64,000 nucleotides of DNA from Bathynomus jamesi (Eukaryota; Arthropoda; Malacostraca; Isopoda; Cirolanidae): positions 39,263 through 103,262 of the forward strand of contig JAJOZX010012281.1 in assembly GCA_023014485.1 (NCBI GenBank), in the 5' to 3' direction. A model generated the notes under the pieces. The model saw only the letters and a program-made list of their open reading frames with translations. It had not been told where the DNA came from and ran no database searches. A program made the position numbers and the translations under genes. Shown here one piece after another: positions 1 to 11,079 of this stretch. How positions within the stretch are numbered: the stretch's first letter is position 1; each line of letters starts with the position of its first letter.

Positions 1-280
1 AAACCCCATAATAAAAACTACATTTATAACTTGAATTAAACAATTTATTGCTACTAAACAATAAAAGTTAATTTGCGTACAATAAAATACATTATTTCAT
101 TAAAACCACATGTATTTTAATTGTAATAGGCCACGCTGACTTCCTGGGATTAATATCTTGATGTGAACCTTAAAAATATTAAGTTTTTCTTTTTAATTCT
201 CAAGTATACTCTACAATTTTTTTTAAATAGATCTCATTTCTAAGTTACTGTTAACTTAAAACTGTCTTAAATCTATACAG

Positions 281-867
281 GCTATGGAGATCCCACTAAC
301 AAACTTCGGACTGTCAATCTTCTTACAATTAGCAACGAAGATTGTAAGAAAGGTTTCGGGGATGTGATTGATGACGGCATGATCTGCACTGATTCTACTT
401 TTATTACAGGGACATGTTCTGTAAGTTAAAGATGTCATTAATTAAGAACTGTTACATATTAATTGTTCATATCAACCTCATATTTCTTATCCTTCATTAT
501 AACTAGGTCATATGTCGAAGCAGGGCCATAGCAAAGATTTCATTTTTGGGTGGTTTAGGTCATATATATATATATTGGTGTAGTAGTTAGCGTCGCTGAC
601 TACGAATCCATCGGCCCCGGGACCGAGACCCGGTGACGGAAGCCGGCGCGCAGCAAAACCGAGCTGTTCATCCTTCCACACCATAAAAAAAACGTGGTTG
701 GTAAATAAATGGGTACCTGGGTGGCCTAGTGGTTAAGGCGTTGGGCTGCTGGTGGGGCCGCTGGGGCGTGGTTCGGATTCCACGTTAAACTGTAAGTCTA
801 AGGTAAAGTGAAAAGCTTGACCTTCGTCAGAATGAACAATTCGGGCGGAAGCAAACCAAACCAAAGG

Positions 868-898
<31 letters not shown>

Positions 899-3202
899 TA
901 TATATATATGGCCAGCAAGAGCTGCCCCGGGCCCCGGGGAAGGATTGGTATATGGGCCCCCCCTGTTTACTCAGTATTTTATTATGAATGTTTTTTGTGT
1001 ACATAACAAGCAAACTGATTATATGTCCAAGTCACTATTCAAAACATACACTATGATAATCTCTATTAAATGTATGTGCCATTAATTATATTTCCTCTGT
1101 TATTTAATCAATTGCTTTATTAATAATTTTAGATTTATCCCCCTTCTTTCCGGGCCCCAGGGGATTTAACCCGGCTTCCCTGCCCTCACGGCGGCCCTGT
1201 ATATATATATATATGCTTAAGACATTTCTAGCTATAGTTTAACATTTTTAACATACAGCATCATTCCGACCATACACCCATTTCAGGGTACGAGCAGCTC
1301 GTATCAGCATTGCCAAGCAAGCAAGGGGTCAGTGCACAAAGTTTATCACAATTGAAAACAACAATACTCCGGGTTAGCCCAGTTCAAAGAATATCCGAAT
1401 CCGTATTCGTTTTCGCGCAAATTTCGTTAGTTTGTGTTACAGACACCTCTAGTTAATTATAATTATCAGTCCAGGTCAGGGCCGGATTAAGACCTTTAGA
1501 GGCCCTAAGCACTTAAAAGATTTTGGTGCCCCATATATATGTAATTCAAAATATAAACAAAAATAAACCATAAAATAAAATTTTATTTTTTGAAATGAAA
1601 CAAAACTTACAGTAAGATGGAAAATAATGTTTATTTTTGTATACTTCCACTTCATTTATATTTGAAAAGTTTTCTCCTACTTTTTTTAATTGCAAAGTCT
1701 TTGATCAGATCCTCAAAACTAATCTTACGTAACACATCTGCTTCTATACTTAGTAGAGATAAGGCATCCAGCCTGCCTTGTTGCATAGTTGTTCTGTTGG
1801 TATTTTTAATATACTTCAACTGAGAAAATGAACGCTCAGCTGAGCAATTTGTGACCATTAATGTTAAAAATATACGAAAGGCAATTTCTACATTTGGGAA
1901 GGCACACTCAATATTGTCTTCTACAATTATTTTATAAAGTTCAGCATGACTGAATCTTGTTTTTACATTTACTATAGCACACGAAAATATTTAATCTATA
2001 TGTATTTTTAATATGGCGCTCAAAGATTTGATATAAACAAAATAATAACGCAAAGCGTAAAGTGTGTGATTACAACGAAATATATTTATTCTCTCAAAAG
2101 GGTTGTTGTTCACTACAAATTCAAACAATGAAAAAAAAATAATACTATATATGAATATATATAATTCAGTTTTCAACAGCTTATAGGCTATAAGCCGCGA
2201 TTATAATAGTATAATAAATCCATGGTAAATCCGACAATGGAAAATTTCTGTGGTGCCCCCCTTCCCTTGATGCCCTAAGCACGGGCTTATTTTGCTTAAT
2301 GGTTAATCCGGCCCTGGTCCAGGTGCACGATTCTTCAGGAACAAGATGCACCGCAAGATTGCGTTTTCTCCCCAAGGCAGCACAAATTTACCCGTATCAA
2401 TCACAATTATATTCGTACTACTTCAATCCTATTCTACCCAAAATGGACGAAAACCACAAGTACTTAATAATGATTTGAGTATTTACAATGGCAAACCTCT
2501 CGTACGCAGTTCTGTATTTATTTAACAACAATAGTCTTTACATATCTGCAGATTCAATTTTAGAATAATAGTTTTTACATATCTGCAGAATCAACAGGGA
2601 AATAAACTTTTTTTTGTAAATTTAAACTGAATAAGATTTAAAGGCGACTACAATTCAAGGTAGAATAACCCGCCAAAACTTGTTGAAAATATTCGACATC
2701 TTTCCATGAAATACAAAAAGAATTTTTATCGTTGTCGGATTAATCCCGGTAATGTTATTGTTCCTGAGTTATAGGTGGTATTAATTATATATTAATATAA
2801 AAATAATAAAGTATAAAACGCGGGAGGCATTTCGGGGCGATCAACCCCTTAACCCACCACCACCTCCACCCCATTAAATACGGCCCTGTGTCGAAGTAAT
2901 TTAAATTTTTTTTATTTCCCGAAAGTACGCGAATAGTTGTGGGGTTGTATAAACTTTTAATAACTGCAAATAATTTCAGGATGGTTGTATTAATTCTTGA
3001 ATCATTTGTCTTTTACATTCTTACGTTACAACAGGGCGACTCCGGAGGATCTCTAAATTACAAAGCAAACCCCCAAGCAGAGATTAGAGGGATCGTGTCT
3101 TTCGGCTCCGCTGCAGGATGTTTATCGGGCTATCCAAGCGCTTACACGAGGGTCAGTCACTTCCTTGACTGGATCCAGGACAACACCGGCGTTACTTCCT
3201 AA
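281..3202 (+). CDS. Serine protease copy A, S1 brachyurin/chymotrypsin-like, last two exons only
   Basis: Secreted S1-family endopeptidase; only the 3' end lies in the window. Exon 6 is 281-420 (ctatacag acceptor, gtaagt donor) and exon 7 is 3035-3202, ending at the TAA at 3200-3202. Exon 6 encodes the Cys168-Cys182 segment and ends at GTCS; exon 7 opens with GDSGGS, which holds the nucleophile Ser195 (chymotrypsin numbering), then a SFGSAAGC loop and the C-terminal FLDWIQ helix. Position 189 is Gly and 226 is Ser, so trypsin-like Lys/Arg specificity is not expected. Both exons are open, and their protein matches copy C where I compared it, against B. Exons 1-5 would lie to the left, so intactness cannot be judged. 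Intron 6 (2.6 kb) carries a SINE, (TA)n tracts and an 840-bp hAT element. The family call is firm; the substrate is inference. Confidence 0.9.
577..867 (+). repeat. tRNA-derived dimeric SINE in intron 6 of protease A
   Basis: Two tRNA-like modules stand in tandem. The first begins at tggtgtagtagttagcg, a good pol III A-box followed by a degenerate B-box about 45 nt on. The second begins near 720 with ggcctagtggttaag. They are joined by a linker containing ccttccacacc. The element is flanked by (TA)n on both sides. Homologous copies sit in intron 6 of B and C, and in the opposite orientation at 15660-15965 and 38910-39208. Compared with those reverse copies, the intron copies lack about 55 bp of the second module. 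Confidence 0.65.
868..909. repeat. (TA)n microsatellite
   Basis: About 42 bp of alternating TA with one slip, at the end of the intronic SINE. The length varies between copies A, B and C. The short reading frames full of Tyr-Ile across it are not genes. Confidence 0.9.
1477..2316 (-). mobile_element. 840-bp hAT element with transposase C-terminal remnant, only in copy A
   Basis: The ends are inverted (CAGGGCCGGATTAA on both) and flanked by a perfect 8-bp duplication, gtccaggt, at 1469-1476 and 2317-2324. Copies B and C carry the uninterrupted site with one gtccaggt, so this is a filled site that postdates the duplication. The minus strand at about 1645-1975 encodes the hAT C-terminal dimerisation region, recognisable by the [11 protein letters not shown] motif, a leucine-rich stretch and an [11 protein letters not shown] tail. 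No catalytic core is present, so the copy is non-autonomous. Confidence 0.92.
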
Positions 3203-4106
3203 ACCGTTTACAGTTACATTTTACAGTTACATTTTACAAAACATTTCAAACTACTTAAAAACTTCAAGCAACTTTAATACATAAACTAATATTTTAATCT
3301 TCAAAATTAATATTAACTTACTCATAATTTAAAAATTTACTTTTCAAAATAAATCTTTGCCAAAAGTATAAAATTTCAATGCTTTACAAAATAATCCATT
3401 TTTTGCAACAGCGGAAAGCTGGCCTACCTACTTGGCCACGCCCACACTTATCAGAAATCCATTAGCCAGACACAAAACAAGAATTTTACCTCTATTAATA
3501 AATGTGTGTATGATAAATATTCATATTTACTAAACTCTCGCTATATCCAAATATGTAATATAAATATATTTATACCATAACAGTTGGACATACTTATCCT
3601 ATTATAGTACAATTCTTGAGGCATAAAATTTCTGTCTGAGGAATGCTTGATCCATCAATCATACGTCTGGCAGTAATTTTATCTCAGTAATGTTATATGT
3701 ATATGATAAATACTTGTATTTATCAAGTCCTTACTTAGTAAAATAACATCAGGTTTTAATGACAACAAAAAGAAACTTATTTATTTATTAATAAATTGAT
3801 ATTACAAGAAAATTACATATACTTTTGAAGCAAATACTATTTTGAAGAAGAAAACCAGTGTCTAAAAATATAATGTCGAAAAAATAGTGTAAACCATCAA
3901 AACCATATTCCCAACATCAATAGTTCTGGGAACGCTTCCTCAACAGTGATTGGTCGATGACAAACACATTTTTTTTTTTAACGTGATGACTTATGATACT
4001 TTGACAAACTTGAATCTGACATCTCCATAGAGTATATATAAGTGCTTCGAATCAATAGGCTCTGCTGTTCCAGAGAAAAGGTCTTTAGAATTTGGCAAAA
4101 TTTGTA

Positions 4107-4145
<39 letters not shown>

Positions 4146-4500
4146 TAAAAACTGTGAACAGTCATCATACTGTACATTCCCCATTCGGAATTGAAAAATT
4201 TAGTTTATATAACTGATATACAAATACAGCAAACATATGATACTATTTGACAATTACTGGGAGTGGATCCCCTTCCACGTAGTGTCTTCGATGTTGTACA
4301 TATTTTTTTCGAACGTTCTGCGAAATCGTGGAAATACATTTTCATAAGTCTGTGTTCGATAGTGTGAGCAGCATGTTTATCAAATTCAGCTTGATTAAAG
4401 AAATAATTTCCAATATACCCTCTGGTGAATGTTCTAGCACTGAAATGCCAAAAGACCCCAGGCGACAAACCTCCTCAATTTCTTCGTACCCTGTATAGAA
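3203..4500. other. 3' flank of protease A, no gene seen
   Basis: AT-rich sequence shared with 28006-29277 and 54194-55501. It holds the poly(A) signal and an (AAT)n tract at 4105-4145 whose length differs between copies. A minus-strand frame at 4205-4468 recurs in all three copies but has no recognisable domain and no ATG start. I see no convincing gene. Confidence 0.6.
3348..3353 (+). promoter_or_regulatory. Polyadenylation signal AATAAA, protease A
   Basis: The first AATAAA lies about 145 nt after the protease A stop codon. The same hexamer sits at the equivalent place in copies B (28164-28169) and C (54340-54345), which supports its use as the 3' processing signal. Confidence 0.55.
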
Positions 4501-4610
4501 GACATGTTAAGTGACTTTTCACTTCAAATCATGATGCAAAGGTCCCCTTTGGTATGGAAGTTCTTTAGGGCTATAGGAAAAAAATTATCCAAAGACACAC
4601 GTTGTATCTT
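4501..4610 (+). repeat. Left inverted repeat flanking the CXC-family gene (copy A)
   Basis: About 110 bp containing gcaaaggtcccctttggtat and ctataggaaa; the reverse complement recurs at 9075-9193 with a roughly 13-bp length difference. The arms point inward and bracket the minus-strand gene at 4976-8682. Equivalent pairs lie at 29278-29387/30291-30412 and 55502-55611/60081-60202. I could not locate exact termini or a TSD. Confidence 0.75.
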
Positions 4611-5550
4611 AAATCCAAGATGGCCGACTCAGAACCAAGGAACCGTTTGTCATAGTAACTATTATGATACATGTTTTCCAGCTAATTTGAGGTCGCTGAA
4701 CTCATGTCTGGCATCAATTTTACATTTGAAATGCATTTAAAGGTCAAATCCGGGAAATGATACACAAAGTTGACATTTTGATAAAATTTATGAAAACAGA
4801 ATTTAGAGGCTTGGAAGCAAGAATTGCAAATTGAATGATAAATTTACAAGTTCTGTGGTATCTAAATAGTATAATTGATACATAGTATACTCGACCAATA
4901 ACTAACCGACTCAAATATATCATCACACAATGTTGTGACAATGTAAGCACATTCATGACATTCCTTCGTTCAGCACTAACCTGATTCCTCATCTATCTGT
5001 ACCTCACTCATCTTACCAGTGTGGGAGCACGAACCTTTACATCTACAGAGATACATGCAGGGCTGCCCCTGCACGTAGCACTTACAAGAAGCTTTACAGT
5101 CTTTCTTACACTGGCAAATGACAAGCTCTGGAATGTCCCGCGAAATGGTGGGAGTTGTGGTGTAGACTGGAGTTGGCGTAGGGTCGGGGGATTCTTGCTG
5201 CCATCCCCATTCCGTTGGAGAGACTGGAGCTGGAGCTTTGATGAGCGTATTACCCTACACGTGTCCACTCTGAAGTCACAAGAGAAATAACTGATTAGTT
5301 GAAATAACACTTCTAGAAATACAACTGCATGCAGTAATCTCAAGCATGAGTGATGTCCCCATCTATGCAATGCTGTCTTACCTGATAGGCTACTCTGAGG
5401 AGGTGCTGATGCCGAGCGTCGCTGCTTGGAGGAATGTACTCGAAGTCGCGTCCTTTGTGGAGGAAGAGGGAGAGTCTAGCAGCATCCACGGTTGTGATGC
5501 CCTCCTCAGAGAAACCATAGAGATGCATGACAAATCTCTGGAGCGTGGGT

Positions 5551-6421
5551 CAGAGCATTTTTTTAAGCTTTTCCCACTGGGCGACAAAGGCAGATCGGGA
5601 AGTGGGGGGGGGGATTAAGGCAGGGGTGTGCTGCCAATTTCTTAACAACCGGTTCTGATACAGATAGGGGTCTAAATCGGCGAGCGCCAATGGCGCGAGT
5701 CATTAAGCTAGCGGGTCTGGAAAGAGCGGTAGCTCCCCCAGCGGGGTCCGGGGCGGAGCCCTGGAAGTCAACGCATTTTAGCTTTTCCAAACAGCATTTT
5801 GTAACATTTTGGCAGAAATTATTCAACATATTTTTTATACTCACTGATGACGTAATTATCTAAAAATAAACTAATTTTTCATCAAAAAATAAATAAATAT
5901 TGAAACGACCACTGCTTGTGATACTACCTATATGTTTCTATAAAATCCTGTAAAAATAAAAAAAAATTTAGATATAAATAAATTTCTACTGACTTAAATA
6001 TTTGTTAAAAACAAACAAACGGTTCGGTGATCCAATCAAAATTTAACAACCGGTTCGGACGAACCGGACCGAACCGGTCCCAGCACAGCACAGAGCACAC
6101 CCCTGGATTAAAGATACTATGTATCCGGATGTTCCCTAATCAGGCCACCATCCCCGTGTGGTCTGAAATAACACTAGCATTATCTATATATAAATATTCA
6201 ATGTAAATTTCATATTTACATTTAGGATAAACAGTTCTAATTGTGGCATATGTGCATACATTATAGGTATTTATATGGCTTCAAAGACAATGCTCCCAAG
6301 ACAACTCCGAAGACAATACTATTTTTACAAATTTTGAAAATTCCTTGTCGCCCAGTACCCTAAAATTTCATTTACTGGGCGACAAATTTTCTTCCCACTC
6401 ACTAGGTTAAAAAATGCTCTG
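5551..6421. mobile_element. hAT-like MITE interrupting an exon of the CXC-family gene (A)
   Basis: Termini are CAGAGCATTTTTT on both ends, inverted, with a second inverted motif (actgggcgacaa) just inside. The flanks read gcgtgggt and gctgggt, an 8-bp duplication with one base lost. Removing the element rejoins the frame between the motif ending KTHIP and the one beginning LQRFVMHLYG, so it landed in coding sequence. The same insertion is at 56552-57415 in C. It contains a second MITE (5621-6105). Confidence 0.8.
5621..6105. mobile_element. hAT MITE nested in the 5551-6421 MITE
   Basis: Terminal inverted repeats CAGGGGTGTGCT, with an interior rich in accggttcgg motifs near the right end. The flanking duplication is gattaagg (5613-5620) against gattaaag (6106-6113), 7 of 8 identical. 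The C counterpart is 56623-57108. No coding capacity. Confidence 0.85.
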
Positions 6422-8734
6422 GCTGGGTATGTGAGTCTTGATCATCTCCAGGGTGGGGTTAGGGCAGGAGAGCAGCTCGAGAGGTAAGGTGAGTTTAGGG
6501 AGGGACTGCCACATTGACCAGGCCGTCTTCTTGCCTTTGCCATAGAACGCTGAGGTCGTGTCGCATCCCGTTAACGCATGAAACGCCGGCAGTGCCATTG
6601 CCATGGATGGTCCAAGTCCGCGGGCGATGACATGCGTGGAATGTACCTGGCAAGGAATGTAGAGATGAGTTAGACAATGGCCTCATGATCTAAAAGCTAC
6701 GGTACACTGCAAACACCTGACTTTCATCCCATACCAAACCATGGTAGGGCTGTTGGGAGACTCGGTGAACAGAGGCAGTATGTATGACTTGGCTGGGGGA
6801 ATAGCAGGATGCTCTGTGATGCTGGCATAGTACGCGGCCCATGAGATCCATTCACCGGCTTCGAGGGTCTGTTTGGATAGAAGGCTTCTGACTCGCTCCA
6901 ACCACTCGTAGCCTTCTTCAATGATGCTGATGAGAGAGCGCGAAACCGGAAGAGGATGACTGTTGGTCTTCAGGGCAGGAACGTGCAGCACCTCATCGTT
7001 TGGCAGCGAGACATCCAGATCCATGGTTGTGTAGATAGCTGGCAAGGACCTCACAGCTTTCTTCCTCATCACAGATGGATTGAGGATGTCGGCGAGATTC
7101 TTGACTTGTTGGCTGTCTGAAGAGAAGTGCTGCTGAATGCTGATGCACGTTTCATAGAGGGCTGATTTCGCAGTCGTAGAGGAAGGGTTGTGGTCGATAT
7201 TGTCAAAACCGCCTGTGGTGAACACGCCCTTGACAGTCTGAGGTGGCACTACCACACCGACCTGCTCCCAATGACCGATGACTGAATTCGCGATGTCTGT
7301 GCTCAACATTCTCAAACGGTCGTACGAGACGCACAGTCCTCGTTGATGCATAGCATCGATTAAAGATTCACGGCCACTTTGAATATGTAATTTCATAGAC
7401 AGATACAGCGATGCTGGTGTTTCCCTCTCCTTGATGTGACGAGGAACACTCCCAGGTTTCTTGGATCTGCGTCCAACAGAGTTGAAGATGATCTGCTGCC
7501 CGATGGATGTTGCAACCTTGGACTTCTCAGAATCAGGAGTCGACTCATCGATACCTGGTCCATCAAGAAGCATGTGCAAGAATGATCTCAACGTGGGCGG
7601 GATGGATTCAGCTTCAATTGAGATTGAGAAGGAGCCTGTGAAAGCCTGCTTCATGTGGAGATAATCTCGCCAGAGGATCTTGGCTGCTTTGTAGAGGATG
7701 GAGACTTCGGTTGATGTATTGTTTTCCATATCAACTACAGCTTTACTTAGGTCGTCGTCAAAAACAAGACCAGCAACGAGTCATTGGTATCGCCTTCATG
7801 TCAGGAATCATGCGCTCAATATCCTCTCGAAGGCGTGTTGTATTACATTTGATGTAGGGAAAACAGAGAGCTGCGAGGTGCTTGTCATAGAGGGCCGTCA
7901 AGTCAGCCATTGCCAGTGACGTCCCTGAAACACGATTATCTTCAATAAAGTCAAGTAACTCGTTGAGAAATGTGCTCGGATCACCTGAGTCGCATGACTC
8001 TCAGTCGTGTTACATCCGACCGTCGCCGCTTTCCTGTAGAGCCGAGTCAGGCACGCACGATGATAGCATTAATAGCGACCATGTCATCGGCAGAAAGTTT
8101 AGCCAACAGACTTTGTCACCCAACACTCGTGCGCAATCACTGACTTTCTTATCCAAGCCAAGAGTGGAGGCCTTCCTCAGCTCTTTCTTGTTGCCCACTT
8201 TGTCACAGAAGAGGCATGGAGTGTCGACTGGTTCGCTCGAAGATGTAGAGGGTGAGGGTGAGGCCTGTGTGATGGACCTGGCACCACTGTTCATGCGGCG
8301 AGTTTTCACCGGGCTACTGACTCTTGCCCTTCATGCTTTTTCCTCGCTCTTTGCACTTTTTGATTGTACACAGCATTCCTACAACTTTTGTGCCACACTA
8401 CTTGATTAGATACATCATCAACTACACTACATTCTGAGCACCGCACCAGCACAGCCACCAATGTCTCTACGACTACAAAGTCAGGCAACTCCCCTAATTC
8501 CTTGCTCCTGGATGATGTCCGTAACTTCTTTATAAGAGGCTGAAAGTCTTTCAGGTTTGTTTCTCAATTTCACAGATGATGAAGGATTCTTAGTCAGTTC
8601 ATAGCTTTTGTCTGACTGACATGAAGCATAAGCTCCATTCGCGAGTGTCCATGATGGCAGGCGTGCTTTTAGAATCACTCATTTCGGATTAATCATTGTG
8701 AATCTGAAACATGACATTGAATTTCAAAGGTCAC

Positions 8735-8995
8735 AACTTAGAAACGTGTGTGATGACTCGTTTTCAGCTAAATTCAGCATGAGAAAGCCATTTCTGAGGT
8801 TATTTTGGGGTTTCAGATTATTTTGGAGTGTCTCACTCCGTCAGTTTGGAAACTCTGGAAAATCCTCAATTTCAACATGGCGGCCATATTTGATTTTGGG
8901 GGTCAAAATAACCTCCAAACCTATAATAACCAGAAATGGATTTCTCATGTTGAATTTAGCTGAAAACGAGTCATCACACACGTTTCTAAGTTATG
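8735..8995. repeat. Imperfect palindrome upstream of the CXC-family gene (A)
   Basis: Two arms of about 85 bp (aacttagaaacgtgtgtgat and its complement) flank a core with caacatggcggccat. It lies between the start codon region of the minus-strand gene and the right inverted repeat. It is also present in C (59735-59998) and absent from the deleted copy B. It could be a solo MITE or part of the element's 5' region. Confidence 0.7.
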
Positions 8996-9074
8996 ATAAT
9001 TGGTTCAAAAGTTAGAAATACGGTCATTAGCATAATTTATGCTGATTAGGCATAAAATTAAGCATGTCTATGCA

Positions 9075-9193
9075 TAGATACAACTTGTGTCGTTGGATAA
9101 ATCTTTCCTATGGCCCTAAGGAACTTCATACCAAAGGGGACCTTTGCATTATGATTTGAAGTGGACACCCTATTTTGTGCACTTAACATGTCT
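9075..9193 (-). repeat. Right inverted repeat flanking the CXC-family gene (copy A)
   Basis: Reverse complement of 4501-4610 apart from a 13-bp length difference and scattered mismatches. It lies about 390 bp upstream of the gene's start codon. Confidence 0.75.
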
Positions 9194-9780
9194 ACTAGTA
9201 AACTTAAATCCCGTTCAGAGAGATAACTGAGGGCATTTCAGTGATCATTCGAATGAGGCAAACGAACTGCTTTTTATTGCACAAAAGGTCTTACAGAAAC
9301 TCTCCTACAGAAGGTGGAGGGACGTTGGCAGTAATTTGCACTAACCCAAAGAACTACTTCGAAAAGTAACTAATAATTAGCTCAATAAACTTATAACATA
9401 AAATCCACGAACTCTTGAAACGTCATTATACCACAGGAGGTAGCTCAAGTAACCAGTCACAGTGCTTACAATTAATGGCATAGATGTGAGTTTAACTACA
9501 CACTTGCAATCATGGGCGTACGAGATAAGTAGTGTCTGATGGGTCCAGCTGTTTGAACCCGACAAGAAAGGTGTTGCTCAGAGCTTCAGACCGACATTTC
9601 CATAACCTAAAAAAAAAAAAATTATGAGCTAGCACAAAGCGTCTGCAGGAATTTTTCTAGTGTAGGGCTGAGCGAAAATGAAAGGGCCAAGCCATAAAAA
9701 ATAATGCTGGTAGAAGCAAGGGGAGTGTGGACTGTGGAGTGTTAAAAATGTATACTTCCACTTTTTGGTAGTAGTATTTG

Positions 9781-10322
9781 GGATCAAGTAAAGATAATCC
9801 CTCCCAACAGAAAAAGGAGGGACTATCTTTACTTGATATTTTTTGGGAGGGATCATCTTTACTTGGTAAAGTTGGTAATACCGCTTTACCGCAATACCGT
9901 AATACCGATTTAATTAAAGTCTTTGGATCAAGTAAAGTTAAGCACCCCAACCTTTTTTAGTTAGCTTTATAAGGCTAACTAACGAAAATATCACGACCTA
10001 ACCTAACCAATCGTCAAGGGCGTACAGTTGACCTAACGATTGGTTAGGTTAAGTCGTGATATTTTCGTTAGTTAGCCTTATAAAGCTAACTAAAAAAGGT
10101 TGGGGGTGCTTATCTTTACTTGATCCATTGTAATAAATGAATTTTAATAAATTTTGTTTTCAAATAAATCATTTTTTAAAAAAAGATTCTCTTAATTTTT
10201 ATCTTTATGTCAGACTGCTTCACTTTACTTTACTTTCTGGGAGGGATTATCTTTACTTGGTCATTTTTGGGAGGGATTTGCTTTACTAGTGTGACCTGGG
10301 AGGGATTATCTTTACTTGATCC
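9781..10322. mobile_element. 542-bp MITE with GG-ends and 8-bp TSD (A)
   Basis: Inverted ends GGATCAAGTAAAGATAATCC (about 27 bp in all). Flanking duplication agtatttg at 9773-9780 and 10323-10330. Copy B has the unoccupied site with a single agtatttg. Internally it is a hierarchy of palindromes: 9925-10126, and within that 9957-10093. Other copies of the gggagggattatctttactt end motif lie inside. No coding sequence. An 8-bp TSD with GG-ends would fit Merlin better than hAT; that is inference. Confidence 0.92.
9925..10126. repeat. Long palindrome inside the 9781-10322 MITE
   Basis: Arms run from ggatcaagtaaagttaagc inward through the ttagttagc...gctaactaa core. The inner 137 bp (9957-10093) is homologous to the centre of a different MITE at 53397-53690. 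Confidence 0.85.
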
Positions 10323-11079
10323 AGTATTTGTAGGAAGACAAAGCTGGATTTTTATAAATATGTTAATTTGGGGTTACATAAACCATAGTATTGTTATGTC
10401 ATGTATTTATTATTATTTGTTTTGTATCATGAGAGGTAAACAATATTACTTACTGTTAACTCGTATTAAGCTTAAGTCAACGATACAAAATTCAGATTAA
10501 AACAAAAACACTTCTTATATCTAATTTAATACAACGCGAACAATAGCTTCAATGGATCTAATCATCTAATACTACCATTTGATATGAATACAGTTATCTA
10601 GGTTTACATACTACGACAGTACAGTTATTGTACTGAACATGTGTTTCCTAAGATATAAACAACAATTTAAACAAGCATTTGAAAGAAAACATATTTTGTG
10701 TTAATCTTAACATTAACAGCCTACATAATAGAACAAAAATATCAGTATAAGACACTGTCTTAGACATAAAGCATCAGATAACAGTACACTGAGTGAACAT
10801 TTTTAAACTAGCGCCTGACAGCCTTGAGGTGATAGCTGCTGCGTAGCCTTGAGGCCACACAGCAATTATCACAACTAAAGCACTCAACATTTGACTCGCA
10901 CATACAGTAGCTATGCCAGTAAAAGACGAGTGTTAGCACTAAATTCTAGGATGAAGTCAAATAGTACACAAATATTATGAAAGTAAATAGGACCCGATTG
11001 TGGCAATTAGCGAAAATGTTTATTATATGAGACATTTCGTTATCTTCTAAGTAACTGGTGATATCGTTCAATGTTAAGA
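10323..11079. other. Non-coding interior of the outer hAT
   Basis: AT-rich sequence conserved in B (34490-35125) and C (61404-62150). It includes a short imperfect repeat around 10805-10870 (agccttgaggtgata / agccttgaggccaca). No reading frame I would defend. Confidence 0.5.

Larger units (their letters stand above)
4976..8682 (-). pseudogene. Uncharacterised HALTGCDTTSAF/CXC-domain family gene, decayed copy A
   Basis: Read on the minus strand from the ATG at 8682 to the TAG at 4976. In order: an N-terminal region with Cys pairs, broken by several indels relative to copy C; a long open stretch 6683-7729 with the KQAFTGSF and SIGQQIIFNS motifs; the HALTGCDTTSAFYGKGKK motif at about 6535-6590; an exon fragment to 5382 with FVMHLYG and FLHKGRDFEYIPP, ending in a gtaaga donor; and a last exon 5254-4976 with PTEWGWQQ and a Cys-rich CXC domain (CQCKKDCKASCKC...CMYLCRCKGSC). 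From memory, relatives of this multicopy family in marine invertebrates have several hundred more residues before HALTGCD; here only about 70 bp separate the parts. A nested MITE pair (5551-6421) splits an exon. Function unknown. Confidence 0.75.

Noticed and set aside
733..918. Frames rich in Tyr-Ile across TA tracts
   Set aside because: Direct product of the (TA)n microsatellites.
2640..2700. About 63 bp missing from intron 6 of A relative to B and C
   Set aside because: A real indel flanked by short ttg repeats, but intronic and of no evident consequence; noted only as a marker.
4205..4468. Minus-strand frame of 76-91 codons recurring in all three units
   Set aside because: No ATG, no recognised domain, and conservation is explained by recent duplication of the whole unit.
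5021..5290. Plus-strand 89-codon frame and a 120-codon minus frame at 5008-5370
   Set aside because: Both are shadows. The real frame is the minus-strand CXC exon 5254-4976, shown by its Cys spacing and splice sites.
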